Part shown: positions 23,409-35,882 of the stretch, one piece after another
Numbering within the stretch: position 1 is the stretch's first letter
How the letters are laid out: each line of letters starts with the position of its first letter
From: Utricularia gibba
Taxonomy: Eukaryota; Streptophyta; Magnoliopsida; Lamiales; Lentibulariaceae
DNA: 64,000 bases
NCBI GenBank assembly: GCA_002189035.1
Contig: NEEC01000016.1
Span: forward strand, 806,001 to 870,000
Direction: 5' to 3'
Made by a program: the position numbers and the translations under genes
Notes under the pieces: model-generated
Database searches by the model: none
Told to the model about the DNA's origin: nothing
What the model saw: the letters and a program-made list of their open reading frames with translations, nothing else

Positions 23409-26180
23409 CTACTCAAGGAAAACTTGAATTCTATCGCCCATGGAATCATTTAAATCCAACAACATCTTCCCTCCAACTTCATCCCTTTCACCATCAAGCA
23501 ATTCCTTAAGGTTTATCCCTCCCAATGCTGAACATGTGAAACAGCTTCTAAGCATAGCCAGAAAGAAACAAAGAAAAAAAATGCTGGTCAAATCTGCATA
23601 GGAGTAAACTACCTGGCACAATATTGGTTATTCCATCCAGGAAACCAGCCTGAAAGAATGGAAGAATCAAGGGAGAGAGTGAATGTACCAGAAAAGTGGG
23701 GAAAACATGCATAACTCGAGTTGATGGTAAATGACTGCTTACTGGTATCCTAACATCCAGTTTCTCAATGCCATCTCGTCCAGTTATTTTAACTCTCAGC
23801 CTTCGATTCCAAATCCCAGAAGGCCGGTAAGTGTTATCTCCATAGTATATCTCTGGAGTAACGACTTCCACAGCAGGGTCTTGCTCGCTTTGATTTCCTA
23901 TTTCTTGACTCTGTGCACTGTTTGAATATTTGCTGTCAGAGATGTAGCCTGAAATTGAGAGGAGAGTTTTACCAACAAAAGATACCATAGTATACCGAGG
24001 ACTTCAAAAAAAAAAAAAAAAAGTCAACTCTTGTAAATGATTAGTGTTTTCCAAATACAAAAAATTATTAGTTAAAGGGAAGAAGTCAGAAGAGACTTCA
24101 GAAAACAGCGTGCGTCGAATGTTTCCTAGAAGCTTCTTAATTAGTTACAAGTAGAATGGCTTGAGCTAAAACATAAATAAGTGTAGTGAGTCATAAACAG
24201 AATCTCATTCTACATTTGGATTATATCGAGAGCAAAAAATGACATTGTGCTCACACCAAGAAAAAAAGGAAATCAAGACAAAAAAACACAGGGAACCTTG
24301 GGCTGGTTGAAGCTGACTGGTCTTAGAAGCATAACGCTTCTCTTCTTCATAATAGGTATTAAAACCCAAGAGTTCTTTCATCTCTTCGAAGGAAAGCATG
24401 CTTCCAGGAGAGGGAAGGCGGCCTCCTTTAATTGCAACTAAAGCATCCTAGCAGACATGATTATGATATGATATTGCATGATAGCATATCTGCAAGATCT
24501 CATTGCTACTAATTTGTAACTGAATTGCAAAAACAACAGGAAACCTGCATTGCACGTATAGAGACACCCAATAAAGATAATGGATACGCCACTAGTTTAT
24601 ATCCAACTTCAGCGAGCTCCATGGGACTAAGTATAGGTGTTTTCCCTCCACCTTCAAGCATATTGGCCTGCTAAGACATGTCGTGTTATTCCAATGGCAG
24701 CAAAAACAAAAAGTTAGATTGTTATACAAACCACTTGTTCAAAGAGTGCGTCATCCAGCAAAATATTGATAGGCAATAAAAGCCAAACGAAGAGCCAAAA
24801 CAGCATGGCCATGGCATTCCATGGGCGAGTTTCGTTCTACATAATCAAGGTTTGGGACAATACTGAAATTAAAAGTAGCCATTACCATTTTGGGAACCAA
24901 GGGATACACTTCACAGAATTTTTTCATCTCTTCTTTTGAAGCGAGAGCATCAATGAATAGAACATCTGCCCCAGCATCAGCAAGAGAACGTGCTCTCCAA
25001 AGAGATTCTTCAAAGGAAATGGCCTGGCGTGAATCTGTTCGAGCTACTATGACAATATCAGAACCACTTTCCTTACGAGCATCAACAGCTGCTTTGATCT
25101 TCATTACCGCTTCTTCTCTAGACACAACTTTTCGCCCTTGAGTGTGACCGCACGCTTTAGGAGTGACCTTCAGAAGAGAACTGATAGGTGATTGAAAGGA
25201 ATTTCAGTATTCAAAATGATTTCAAAACCTTCAAACAAAAGAAACTTCTCTGACAAGGATTCTACGTGACAAAACAAAACATAAAGCATAAGCTAGATGA
25301 CATCAGCAAGTAGAGAAAATATCACCATATTCAGTATGTCCCACGAGGGGTGCTGATATTCTCAAGCATACAAGAAAAAGCATGAAATCCAAACATGCAG
25401 ACTCCAATTTCACATCGAAGTGACTAGAATCAAAGTGAGAGAAATGCATTGCTCCATGATACCTGATCCTCAAGAATTATTCCAGCAAATCCGGCATTAA
25501 TATATCCTCTAACAGTTCTCTTCACATTCATAGGATTGCCATATCCATTATCGCCGTCCCCAATTACAGGGATTGATACAGACCCAGTTACTTTTTGCCC
25601 TTGAGACACCGTCTCTCCATATGAAATAAGCCCAGTATCAGGCAACCCGAGCTGAGCAGCAGATATCCCAAATCCTACAAAAAAATGAAACTATGGATTC
25701 AGAAAACAACAAATGAATACTTCCTTATCCAACTTTTGATGAAAACGTAAATGATGAGCTTGATAGCTTGCATCATACAAAAATTGGCCCAAAATAGGAT
25801 ATCTAATCAGCAATGGTTTGTTAGCACTACATTGAAATGGGAATGCTCAAGTCATGGATGATACCAGTTGTGAAGCAGAAATCAAAACCAGCCTTTTCTA
25901 CGAGTTTGGCGCTTAAGGCGTCGAAACAAGCTGGACCCAGATGAATTCCAGGCGATTGAAGAAGTTTTCGAAGCGACGTTGCGGGAGAATCGACAGTACC
26001 ATCTCCACTGCTTGATCGAGCAGCGTACACTTTCCACAGGCTATCCAAGTGATGATGATCCGATTTTCTCAGCGCCCATTCAGGATACCCGTTCCCAAAC
26101 TTAATGTGTGCAGAACCAAATGAAGAAGGATACTGAGGATAAAAAGCGGTGCATGCAGACGGAACACAGAAATTCATCAT
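23409..26180 (-). CDS. ICL/PEP-mutase superfamily lyase-like protein
   Basis: Eight exons: 25865-26180, 25463-25674, 24886-25167, 24545-24667, 24297-24447, 23743-23948, 23613-23649, 23409-23527; all in frame, 481 residues. The first in-frame ATG is at 26180. After a Ser-rich N-terminus that may be an organelle presequence comes the TIM-barrel core: LGPACFDALSAKLVEKAGFD, PVIGDGDNGYGNPMNVKRT (metal site), GIILEDQ, TPKACGHTQGRKVV, IVARTDSRQ and ANMLEGGG. The KxCGH motif carries the cysteine used by isocitrate and methylisocitrate lyases. A C-terminal extension of about 110 residues ends GDRIQVFLE, as in one conserved plant subgroup. These proteins are often named carboxyvinyl-carboxyphosphonate phosphorylmutase-like, but the cysteine fits C-C lyase chemistry better. 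The substrate is not known. It is divergent to TOUGH, about 200 bp away. Confidence 0.9.
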
Positions 26181-26381
26181 TTCTGCGCGATCAAGTAAAA
26201 CGAAGCTCCATCTCAAATTTGATGCGGTAACGTTCCCGGTTCCACCAACGGGTCTTTTTGACCCGTCTTCAAGTGGGCTGACGAGCCCGACCCAAGATCT
26301 AGGCCCAGCCCACCTGCCTGGTCGAATTGCTCATCATTCCTTGAGCATGGCGAGGTGTGGTTTCTGAATGGTGGTGCCAAA
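26181..26381. promoter_or_regulatory. Compact bidirectional promoter region (lyase/TOUGH)
   Basis: Only 201 bases separate the two opposite start codons, so both leaders and core promoters must lie here or overlap coding sequence. It contains a cagcccacctgcc-type GC-rich block and an inverted-looking gggtcttt...acccgtctt stretch near 26249-26270. No TATA box is obvious. Confidence 0.5.
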
Positions 26382-29300
26382 ATGCCTAGCGATGATGAAG
26401 ATTTCGTTTTCTTCGGGACACCGATTGCGCGAGAAGAAGAACTAACAACTAGGCGAAAGAAGGCGACGGCGGAAGCCTCTGGCCAGCTTAGAACCGCTTT
26501 GCCGCCATGGAAACAAGAGGTGACTTTGCTATTTTTGGTTTGTATTCTTTTTTAATCTGAAATCATCTGATTTCTCTTTTTCCTCTGGGAATTTGGTGGT
26601 TATAATTGGTTTATAGTAAAATTATGGAATTTGATTCCGTTGGACCTTGCTTTAGGGATGCTGTGTAATTGTCGTTTAGTTCACCAGATGTCAGTGCTTC
26701 TCAAGGTTCTCATGTTTTTGGTGATTTTGTGTCTAGGTTCTGGATGAAGAAGGGAGGAGGAGGTTTCATGGAGCGTTTACCGGTGGCTTTTCGGCTGGTT
26801 ACTACAATACTGTTGGCTCTAAAGAAGGTGGGTGTTACTTTGTATTTTTCTTCATTATTTTCCATACATATGCTTCAGATGTATCTCGTATATTCCCTGA
26901 AATTATAGGGTGGACTCCGCAGACATTTACTTCATCGAGGAAGAATAGAGCTGATGTCAAAAAACAAAACATTTATAGCTTTCTGGATGACGATGAGAAA
27001 GCTGTAGGTTCTGTTTCCAAATTTTGCATTTGCTCCTGATCCATTTCTTTTTGTTCAGTTGTACAAAATAGTTTATCACTCTATTTGTTTTTTGGCGTGC
27101 TTGCTTTACATTTCTATTCTTGTGAAAAAGGCAATGGTGTTCTTATTTGTTTGTTCTTGTGAAAAAATGCAATGCGGAAAGTTCGTGATGTCCAAGTTAT
27201 GTGTTCTTGTTTAAGTCTGTGAAGGTTAGATTCTATGAATGTGTGTGTGCGTAAGTGTATCTTACTGTCATTTTGTAGGAACGCTTCTTCCATCTAGGTT
27301 TTTTCCCTCAGTTTTTGTCCTGACCTGTTTATTGCTTTCAGTCTATATATTATCCCTGATTTTTCGTTTTGAGAGGTAAAAGCTTTTCCATCACATCCAT
27401 TTTTTTCTCTTTTACCCTACTTTCTGGTTTGATTTTTTCCAGGAATTGGAGGCCCGGACGTTGGAGACATCCATGCAATATGATACCTTTGGATTTACAG
27501 CAGCTGAAGTTGCACGTAAACAAGCTCAGGCAGAACAACAGCAAAGGCATTACTCACTCTTTTGTTAACTCTCTCCTCCGTAAATGACTTCCTACAGACC
27601 AAATCTTGTGCTTTTTCGATTTTGACATGCGGTCTTTTTTTCTTAATGTTTCAGTTGATTTCACATATTTTTCCCGAGTAATGCTGGTATCTGACTCATA
27701 GAAATCTGTAGGAACAAGCAGAGATTTTTTTTTTCTACTTTTTTCTCAATCTCCTGTTCAGTGATCCTTTTAGCTTTCAATAGAGCAGTTTTCGCTCATG
27801 TGCAACTTATTTCATGTAACTTTTGCACGCAGGAATTTTTTACTTAATGAAAAATTGGTGAAGATAGTAATGAAATAATTAGCAAAAGGCTAAACAGCAG
27901 TTGCAGTTACTAAACTAAAATTTCACAGGATTTTTTTAATGGAATATTCGAAGAAATGTTGGTTAAATACGTGTAGTTTTATGGATGGTTCCTGGCGTGC
28001 GTTTTATGCAATAAACCTTTTGATTTTTATGTTCGTGAAACAGCACTTTTATTGAGTAGATACATAGGATTTCAGTGAATTTGGTTCATGATTGTTTTCC
28101 CGACTCTAAGATTTTATCTATAAGCTAGTAAAGATGCTCTTTGATTACCGAATTCGTTTTTCTTATTAATTACAGGCCAGCAGCTGTTCCTGGACTTGTT
28201 CCTGATGAATTAATTGTTCCTTCTGCACAGTCTATTGGTCTGTTCTGGAGATATGAACTTGATATTTGCTCATGTTTAATCTAATGTTTCTATTTATAGT
28301 TGCCAATGTTGTTTCTCTGCATGATTTTTGATTAGGAGTGAAGTTGTTGTTGAAGATGGGATGGAGGCAAGGGCGGTCCATTAAGGACTCGAACAGGAAT
28401 GCCCTTTATGGTATGCTTCCATATGGATGAATCCATGTTTTTTTTTTTTTACATTATTGGTCAGGCCGTGTTTGAATTATGGGCTCATATTTTAATAATT
28501 GGAACTTTACAAGGTTAGGAAACTAGGTCTTGTTGAACACGAATAAGATCTCAAGTTGACTAAAAAATTACCGGTGCCTTCAAAATTTATAAATTTGAGT
28601 TTCTATGAATCTGAAATTAATATCATAAATATATGGATTTAATATGAAGCATAAAACCATTTATTGGATGTTTCGAGATCTTCACATGGATACTGATGTT
28701 ATAATTCCATTCTGAAGATGCTCGCCGAGAAGCCAGAAAAGCTTTCATGGCATTTTCTGATAATAAAAGTGTAGAAGCTTCGACTCCAAGGATCAATGAA
28801 GAGGGTCTGACAAGAGACGAGGATCTGGAAACTGAAGATGATGGCAAGTTTTCTAAAAGTATACGGGTGAGGCTTATAATTTTCTCTCTAATTTAATTAT
28901 GGTCGTGCTTGGGAATGCTTATTCGACCTTCCTATTCTTTTCTGTTAATAAAGTTGTTAAAAAAAATAAGAATAAGAAGCGGAATAAGCATTCCAAAACT
29001 GGCTAATATCTCCCTTTTACAAAAACAACATAATTTGTGGTGATTGATACCGAATTTTATATGTGATATGCAACAGATTACATGTTTTCGACTTCTCTGT
29101 TGGCAAATCTATTAGAATTTCATGTCAATTTTAGGCATTTGTGATCAACCCAAAGCAAGATCTGCATGGGTTAGGCTATGATCCATTCAAGCAAGCTCCT
29201 GAATTCAGGGGTATGCCCTTTTTCCGCTGTTAGTTAGTCATTAGTCCTTTATTGTCCTCTTATTTCATTGTTGAGAATTTGTCTCTACTTCCACCATTCT

Positions 29301-32300
29301 ATTACCTCATTGAATTCATTTTAGAAAAGAAAAGGCTACGTATGTCTGGGGACTTGGATATGAAGCATTCCAGAGCTCTCTCTATTAGGGGTAAAACAAT
29401 ACTTTTTCGTATTAGAAGATTTTTTTTATTATTTTTCTCTTGCATTATGATTACATGCATTACTTAATTTTCAATGTGGGACTTTTTTTTATCACAGAAC
29501 AGGCCGAAACTTGGGAGATTATTTATTTGTAAAAGTTTTACCAAGATATTTTTCATATTTAAATGTCAAGAACGACATCAATGATCTTTAGTCTAAAACT
29601 ATTCTAGGATTTATTGCTCATTGAATATTTGTTACTGAGTCTTTCCTCTCAATCTAAAGTATAAAAAATTCTACTCTAGGGAAAATGGCTCCAGGTTTTG
29701 GTATTGGCGCTCTTGAAGATTTAGACGTGGAGGATGAAGATGTATATACCTCAGGTTCCTTGATGCTTTACTGCTTTAAACGTACATTTTTTAGCTTATG
29801 ATTTGTCACATGGTAATTTATCCTAAGCCTAAATATTTTACAGTAATACTATAATTTTAGAAGATGAACTGAATCCTCTTAATAATCTGATGAAAGATAA
29901 CTGAGCAGAATCTGCTTGTTAACAAAGTTTCTTGAAAGTTTTAGCAGAGGTATATAGCTTCTAGATTGTAGGTAGTTTAAATTCTGTTCTTTTCCTGTCC
30001 ACCTAGGACTCTGCTGCTGAATGGGCAGACCTGCATTTTTCTTTTATCGTTATCCTTTCACTTTCTATTGGGCAGGTTATAATTTTGAAGAGACATATGT
30101 GCAAGAAGTAGAAGAACCTTCCCATGACAATAATAGCGTTTTACGTTTAACGGACAAGAAGAGACATGACGCTCTGCCTGGTTTCAAGGCTTCCTCAATG
30201 CCTGAGAAGAAATTGGAGAGGTAATATTGATGTATACATAATTCTATGTATTACAGTGTATTCGTACTACTAAGTTCCATGCATGGAAAATTGACTTCCT
30301 ACTGAATGTGCACTTTCAGGTTTGATCCTCCAGCGATCCCTGAAGATTTTGTTCCTCAGCACAAGTTTTCAGCTTCCAGTGGTCACGGTGGTAGCATTGG
30401 TGACATGCCTCCTGATGTCCCTGCTCCAGAGGATAGCAATCTGAGGGTACTGATTGAAGGGTTAGCAAAACTAGTTGCTCGTTGTGGAAAATTGTTCGAA
30501 GATCTGTCAAGGGAAAAGAATCAATCAAACCCATCGTTTGGCTTTCTTTCTGGTGGAAATGGTTCTGATTTTTATGCGAGGAAACTCTGGGAAGAGCAGC
30601 AAAAGCATGAACAACAGAGCACATTGTGGAGAGGGAAAATATCTCAGAAACCTGAACCATTGACTGCTGAAAAACGTGGGAGAATTTTAGGGGAAAAACC
30701 TCTGGAGGGAACCTCAAAAGAACCCAGCTATCCAGTTTCTATTGATGTCCAATTCAAGCTGTCGGATACATTTACTACACCTGCATCAAGTGTGAGTAGC
30801 TGCACTTGGAAATGTGAGTTTTTCAGCATACATGGGTTCCTCAGATATCTGACACTGATTTCTTCTCCTAGACTCACCATACTAGCCGTTTTAGCAATGA
30901 TCCTGCCAAGCAAAAAAGATTTGAGCAGTTCTTGAAGGAGAAGTACGAGGGAGGCCTTCGAAGCAAAGATTCTGGGGGTGCCAGTGACATGTCCGAAGCA
31001 GCCCGTGCTCGTGAAAGACTGGAATTTGAAGCTGCAGCTGACACCATAATGAAGAAGCAAACTTCGTTTGAGCAAAGTCAGTCTCTTAAAACATTGGCTG
31101 CAGATTTCTTAGCTCCTTCCGGTTTACAATTTACTGCTGGGGCTGCTGAGGTATGCGAGAGCAAGTACCCACCTTCTTTAATCACTAGAGCACTTTTTCC
31201 TTGGGTCTAACTTTTTATATTTTCAGAATGATAAAACTCCAAAGGAAGAAGGAATTCCCAAAGCTCTGTTCCCAAAACGAGAAGAATTTGACTGGCGACC
31301 GGCTCCAATTTTGTGCAAGCGCTTTGATTTGACTGATCCTTACATGGGCAAGGTAGTTCCTGTAATATTGTGATATGGTTCTTGTTCCAAATATGGGCAT
31401 CCTGTTATGCACACTAACTAACAAAGTGCGTGTGTCGAAATGCAGCCGCCACCAGCTCCGCGGGCTAGGAGCAAGTTGGACACCCTGCTTTTCATGCCAA
31501 GTATTGATGTAAGCGTGCCCAGTAAAGCATCTTCTTCCATCCCACAAGGGAATGGAAACGGGGGAACGTCAGAACCAATAGACAAGGAGGTGGAGACTGA
31601 AGAAATTCAAGCTGAAAACATAGAGAGACCCCTTGATTTATATAAGGTAATCCAAGTCTTGTTTTCGCTTGTTTCTACCTGTTAGTTTCGTGGTTCATGT
31701 TGCCTGAGTTTCTGTTCGATTCATCCCTCGCAAGGCTATATTTTCCGATGATTCTGATGATGAAGCGGAAATCATTTCAAGTAGTCAGCCGGAGGATGCC
31801 CAAAAGAAGAGTGAAGCTGCAAATACAGCCCTCAATCGTTTAATAGCGGGTGACTTCCTGGAGTCATTGGGAAGGGAACTTGGTTTGGAGGTTCCTCCAG
31901 AGGCGAAACCGCCTAAAAATCGAGCAGATGCAGGATCTGCTGACAGTGAAAGGGTGAGGCCGGCTTTTCGAAATGTGGGTTGTACGGAGGATCCGAACAG
32001 CGGACTGAACGAAGGCCCAGATGATCAAGGCACGCAGAGGGGTCCAGAAGCTGTTGATCAATCGAACTCGGGAATCCCACCAAGTGACAAGAGTGTGATG
32101 CAAAATCAGAGGCATAGTAGGGACAGCAGCTCATCTGAAGAAAACGGCAGGGAGCGGTCGAAGAGCCGCCGGCACAGAAGAAGCAAAAGAAGCAGTTCAG
32201 AAGATGAGGGCAGCCATCGTGAGTCCCGCTCACGAAGGCATTCAAAACACAGTAAGCGCAGAAAGGATCGCGAACATCGCAGGAAGAAGGAAAGACATTG

Positions 32301-32301
32301 A
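26382..32301 (+). CDS. TGH: TOUGH / GPATCH1 homologue (G-patch, SURP)
   Basis: Sixteen exons: 26382-26519, 26737-26827, 26909-27003, 27443-27546, 28176-28237, 28336-28410, 28718-28866, 29135-29210, 29325-29390, 29680-29754, 30076-30220, 30320-30791, 30872-31150, 31227-31352, 31446-31646, 31735-32301. All in frame; 906 residues, close to the usual plant TGH length. The N-terminus ([28 protein letters not shown]) is the DUF1604 region. The G-patch begins near residue 164 ([18 protein letters not shown]). A SURP/SWAP motif lies at about 399-450 ([38 protein letters not shown]). The C-terminal 50 residues are an Arg/Ser/Lys-rich tail. TGH is a nuclear RNA-binding protein that helps the Dicing complex make miRNAs and siRNAs; the animal homologue is spliceosomal. 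Intron 4 has a GC donor, listed separately. Confidence 0.94.
27547..28175 (+). other. GC-AG intron (TOUGH intron 4)
   Basis: The exon ends CAGCAAAG and the intron starts GCATTACT, so the donor is GC, not GT. The acceptor is TTACAG. This join codes QQQ-R-PAAVPG, the conserved TGH reading; the nearest downstream GT would shift the frame. GC-AG introns are a known minor class of U2 introns, though GCATTA is a weak donor. Confidence 0.8.
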
Positions 32302-32561
32302 TGATTCAAAGATGAAGGTCTTTCTTCTTGCCTTTGGATTGTATACCGATTCCGTCTTCTTCGACATGCTTCTGTGTTCCACCGTCGTTGACTTCCATTT
32401 TGAAGGGGAGAAAAGGATCACGGCACCAACACATTCTCTGTATTCATGAACCCTAATTCCCCAAACCTCGGCAAGTGCCTGTTTCTGGCCAAACCTAAAG
32501 GCTCAAGTATTCAGCTTCTATACAAGCAACCAAATGAACGTGCAGTCCATGCACCAAACAC

Positions 32562-34436
32562 ATGAACGCTTCTCGTCTCTTCTTCGTCTTCACCCTCTTG
32601 CTATCTCCCATTGCAGAATGCAACCAAATCTTCGATGTACGCGACTACGGTGCAGAGAGCGGTGGGACCGCCGACTCAACGCCGGCGTTTCTCAGAGCAT
32701 GGTCCGCGGCATGCAACTCGACTACGCCGGCGACCATGCTCTTAAGGGGAACTTACTCGATCAATAGCGTAGTGCTCCTAGGGCCTTGCAACAGCTTCGT
32801 CACGGTTCAGATAAACGGAAATCTCGTCGCTCCGGCCGATTACAACGAAATAGCGAATTCGAGGTACTGGATAATGTTCAAGAGGATAAAAGGAATTTCC
32901 ATCAACGGAGGAACCCTAAACCCCAACGGCGCTGCGTACTGGTCTTGCAAGAAATCTTGTAGTGGCCAGTGCCCCTCCAGAGGCCCAACGGTATATTTAA
33001 CAACTTTTATTTATTTATTAAATCAGAATAATAAACATACACTAAAATCAATTTTCATCTATTCTTTTTTGGATGAATTATTAAATTCTTTTTTAACATT
33101 TCTACCTTATTTTATTAAGAAATTTCCAATTATGATTAAGAATTAAAAAACCCTAAAAATACGACAATACTTGAGATTGAAATCGGGGTTTAGGGTTTTT
33201 GGGCAAGTCTCTAATATCCCAATATATTTTTCAATTCAATTTGCAGCTACCCCAAAGTTTTTTATTTCATAATGTTGGGTTGATATAAAAAAATGGAAAA
33301 AGAATCAATTTTTAAAATGTACTTAAATTTTCACACCAGTAGAATTACATAGTACACTTCTCTTTCTCGGAAAGTCAACGCATGTAATAACCTATCCATC
33401 CATGCACGTTCAAAAGTCAACCCTGACGTAGATTCATGCATACGAAGGTTTCAGTTGAATATTGTTCTCTGGTAATGAATTGTTTATTACTGTGATGGCA
33501 GTCGCTAGTTCTGGAGTCTGTGTCCAATGCCAGAATCAAGGACCTAACGTCGATCAACAGCCTGCAAATGCACGTCTCGATCCACAAGTGCCGGAACACT
33601 ACCCTGAGTGGCCTGAAAATCTCCGCCCCCGGCGCCAGCCCCAACACCGACGGCATCCATGTCGAGGCTTCTTATCAGACCCGGATCTCGTCTTCCACCA
33701 TCGGGACCGGCGACGACTGCATCTCCATCGGCCCCGGCACCGGGAGCGTTGCGATCAGCAACATACGGTGTGGGCCTGGCCATGGCGTCAGGTAACGCCT
33801 CCCGGCGTGGGGCTGTCGACGTTTCCTTCGTTTCGAGCTTATATATCGTGTCTGTCATCTGGTGCAGCATTGGGAGCTTGGGGAGGAATGAGAATGAAGG
33901 TGGGGTGCAGAGAGTGAGAGTGGTGAACTCCAACTTCGTCGGAACCACCAACGGCGTGAGAATAAAGACGTGGGCTAATCGGAACGCCGGTTCCGTCGAC
34001 GGCGTCCTGTACCGAAACCTCAGGATGATAAACGTGGAGAACCCCATAATCATAGACCAGCACTACTGCCCACACGGCGTCTGCCCACGCCAGGTACAGT
34101 AAAAACTCCCTCACTGCGACCCATCATCCACGCTTACCTTGTCTCAGTTTGCTTGTTTCTGTCTGGGTCTGAAAGTAGACTTCCGGCGTGAAAATCAGCA
34201 ACGTGGGGTACGAGAACATAAAGGGGACATCAGCAACAAAAGTGGCGATGACGTTCAACTGCAGTTCAAGTAAGCCCTGCACCAACATAAGCCTCTCCGG
34301 CATCGACCTTAGCTACGCCGGCGCCGGCGCCGCCACCTCCGTCTGCAACAACGTAGTGAACGGCACTTCATCTGGGAATGTCGTCCCTGATAGTTACCTT
34401 TTCCAACCACCAGGACAAACGAAGCTACACATGTAA
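32562..34436 (+). CDS. Polygalacturonase (GH28), copy A
   Basis: Four exons: 32562-32990, 33502-33791, 33868-34093, 34179-34436; 400 residues in frame. A signal peptide is clear (MNASRLFFVFTLLLSPIAEC). The right-handed beta-helix carries all GH28 signatures: SPNTDGIH, GTGDDCISIGPG, CGPGHGV and GVRIKTW; these supply the catalytic Asp residues and the substrate-binding His, Arg and Lys. The enzyme is secreted and hydrolyses alpha-1,4 links in homogalacturonan of pectin, loosening walls; endo or exo action cannot be told from sequence alone. The C-terminus has the usual Cys pattern but a divergent tail (FQPPGQTKLHM) in place of the common Cys-containing end. It begins 260 bp after the TOUGH stop and is followed by copy B in the same direction. 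Confidence 0.92.
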
Positions 34437-35882
34437 CCTCAACCACAGTCTCAGCCAGTAATTCTAACCATTAGAACAAATAGTTAACATCAAATCAAAA
34501 TAGTAAAATATATAATAAATTATATATTTTTATCAATAAATTGAATTCAATATTTTCTAATTTTATCTATATTTCTTATATAATTAGATTTCATATATGC
34601 TAGTTCAACCTATTGAATTATTAATTTCAATATTAACTATGACCATGTTCACATCACTCTTCTAAAACTCGGGTCAACCCATTCCCACAATCCTTTTTAA
34701 TTAATTTTTTTTTTATAAAATCAGTGATTTTGGATTTTTTAATTAATTTATTGAATCGAACCCTCTGCCGTACAACTTATCCAATAGGCAAGATAAGATA
34801 TCTTAATAAGCTACAAAAAGAGATACGTAGACTTTTGTTATAATAAAAATATTATAAGACCCTCTACAAGTAGCTAAGTGCCTTCTCAACACAAGTAACA
34901 AATAACGTCCTCATTTTTTTGTAATGAAAAAAACTAATTGCGTGCCATCCGATGCTTCGAGACATTACCTTCCCAAGCAAAGAAATAATATGAGATTTGA
35001 TTTAATTGTATTTACAAACAGCATAGAATTTGATTTTTCGAAGCTCGTTTCGAGTCCCTCGTGTTGAAATTCAAGATCCGATGAATTGAGTGAACGCATA
35101 TGTGAAACTCAAGTACATAATAAACATGTATTTATCCAATCTAATTACTTGTGATATATAATTTTTTATATACTTTATTATTTCATTTTCATTTTTCAAT
35201 GTGTTATTGTGTATTTTAACACTTTGATCCATAAAAAAATGGTAGTCCGATAAAATCTTGGTGCTCAAAAGATGAAAATTATTTAAACCAAACGAAATTT
35301 TACTATTTTTCTAAAAAATATGAATGATAGATTATTTTCTATGATATGTTAAGATGAGATAAGATCACCAAATACTAATTAATAAAAAAAACAATGTATT
35401 CCAAATGACAATATGCATATCAAACAACATATTACATAGGTGATATTTGATTGATGAAATTGGTTGGGTTTAAAGGTACAATTATAGAATATTTATTTCA
35501 TAAATTTAGAAATACATGAATTTTTTTAATTCTAGTTTATTTAAAATTACATTTTCTTTTACTTTATTTAATACTAATCAATCCTAATTTTAATCTCACT
35601 AATTAAGCTCTTTCTAAAAACGAATCATTGTATATCAACTTTATTTAAATTCGAATAAATTAAATTATTTGTATCTCAATCAACCAAACACCGTCTATAT
35701 CTATTTAAAATCCCTATAATTATCCCCTGTTATAGTTTTTAAACATTCTATTCTCATAGCTTATAGTTTGAATTCGCAAACCCTACTTCCCCGGAATCTC
35801 CGTCAAGTGTCTCCTATTGTCAAAGATAAAAGCGCCGGCGTTAGTCAACCTACCGGCGCAAGAGGGAACCAAGTTATTCGCC
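34437..35882. other. AT-rich intergenic DNA between polygalacturonases A and B
   Basis: About 1.4 kb, very AT-rich, with no gene on either strand. It contains an LTR-like repeat copy at 35101-35220. The last 300 bases should include the copy B promoter. Confidence 0.45.
35101..35220 (-). repeat. LTR-like dispersed repeat, copy 2
   Basis: On the minus strand it starts at 35220 with GTTAAAATACACAATAACAC, then ATTGAAAAATGAAAATGAAA, and later runs into atgtttattatgtacttgag. Block order and spacing match the repeats at 2842-2980 and 41566-41700. No flanking coding remnant is visible. Confidence 0.5.
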
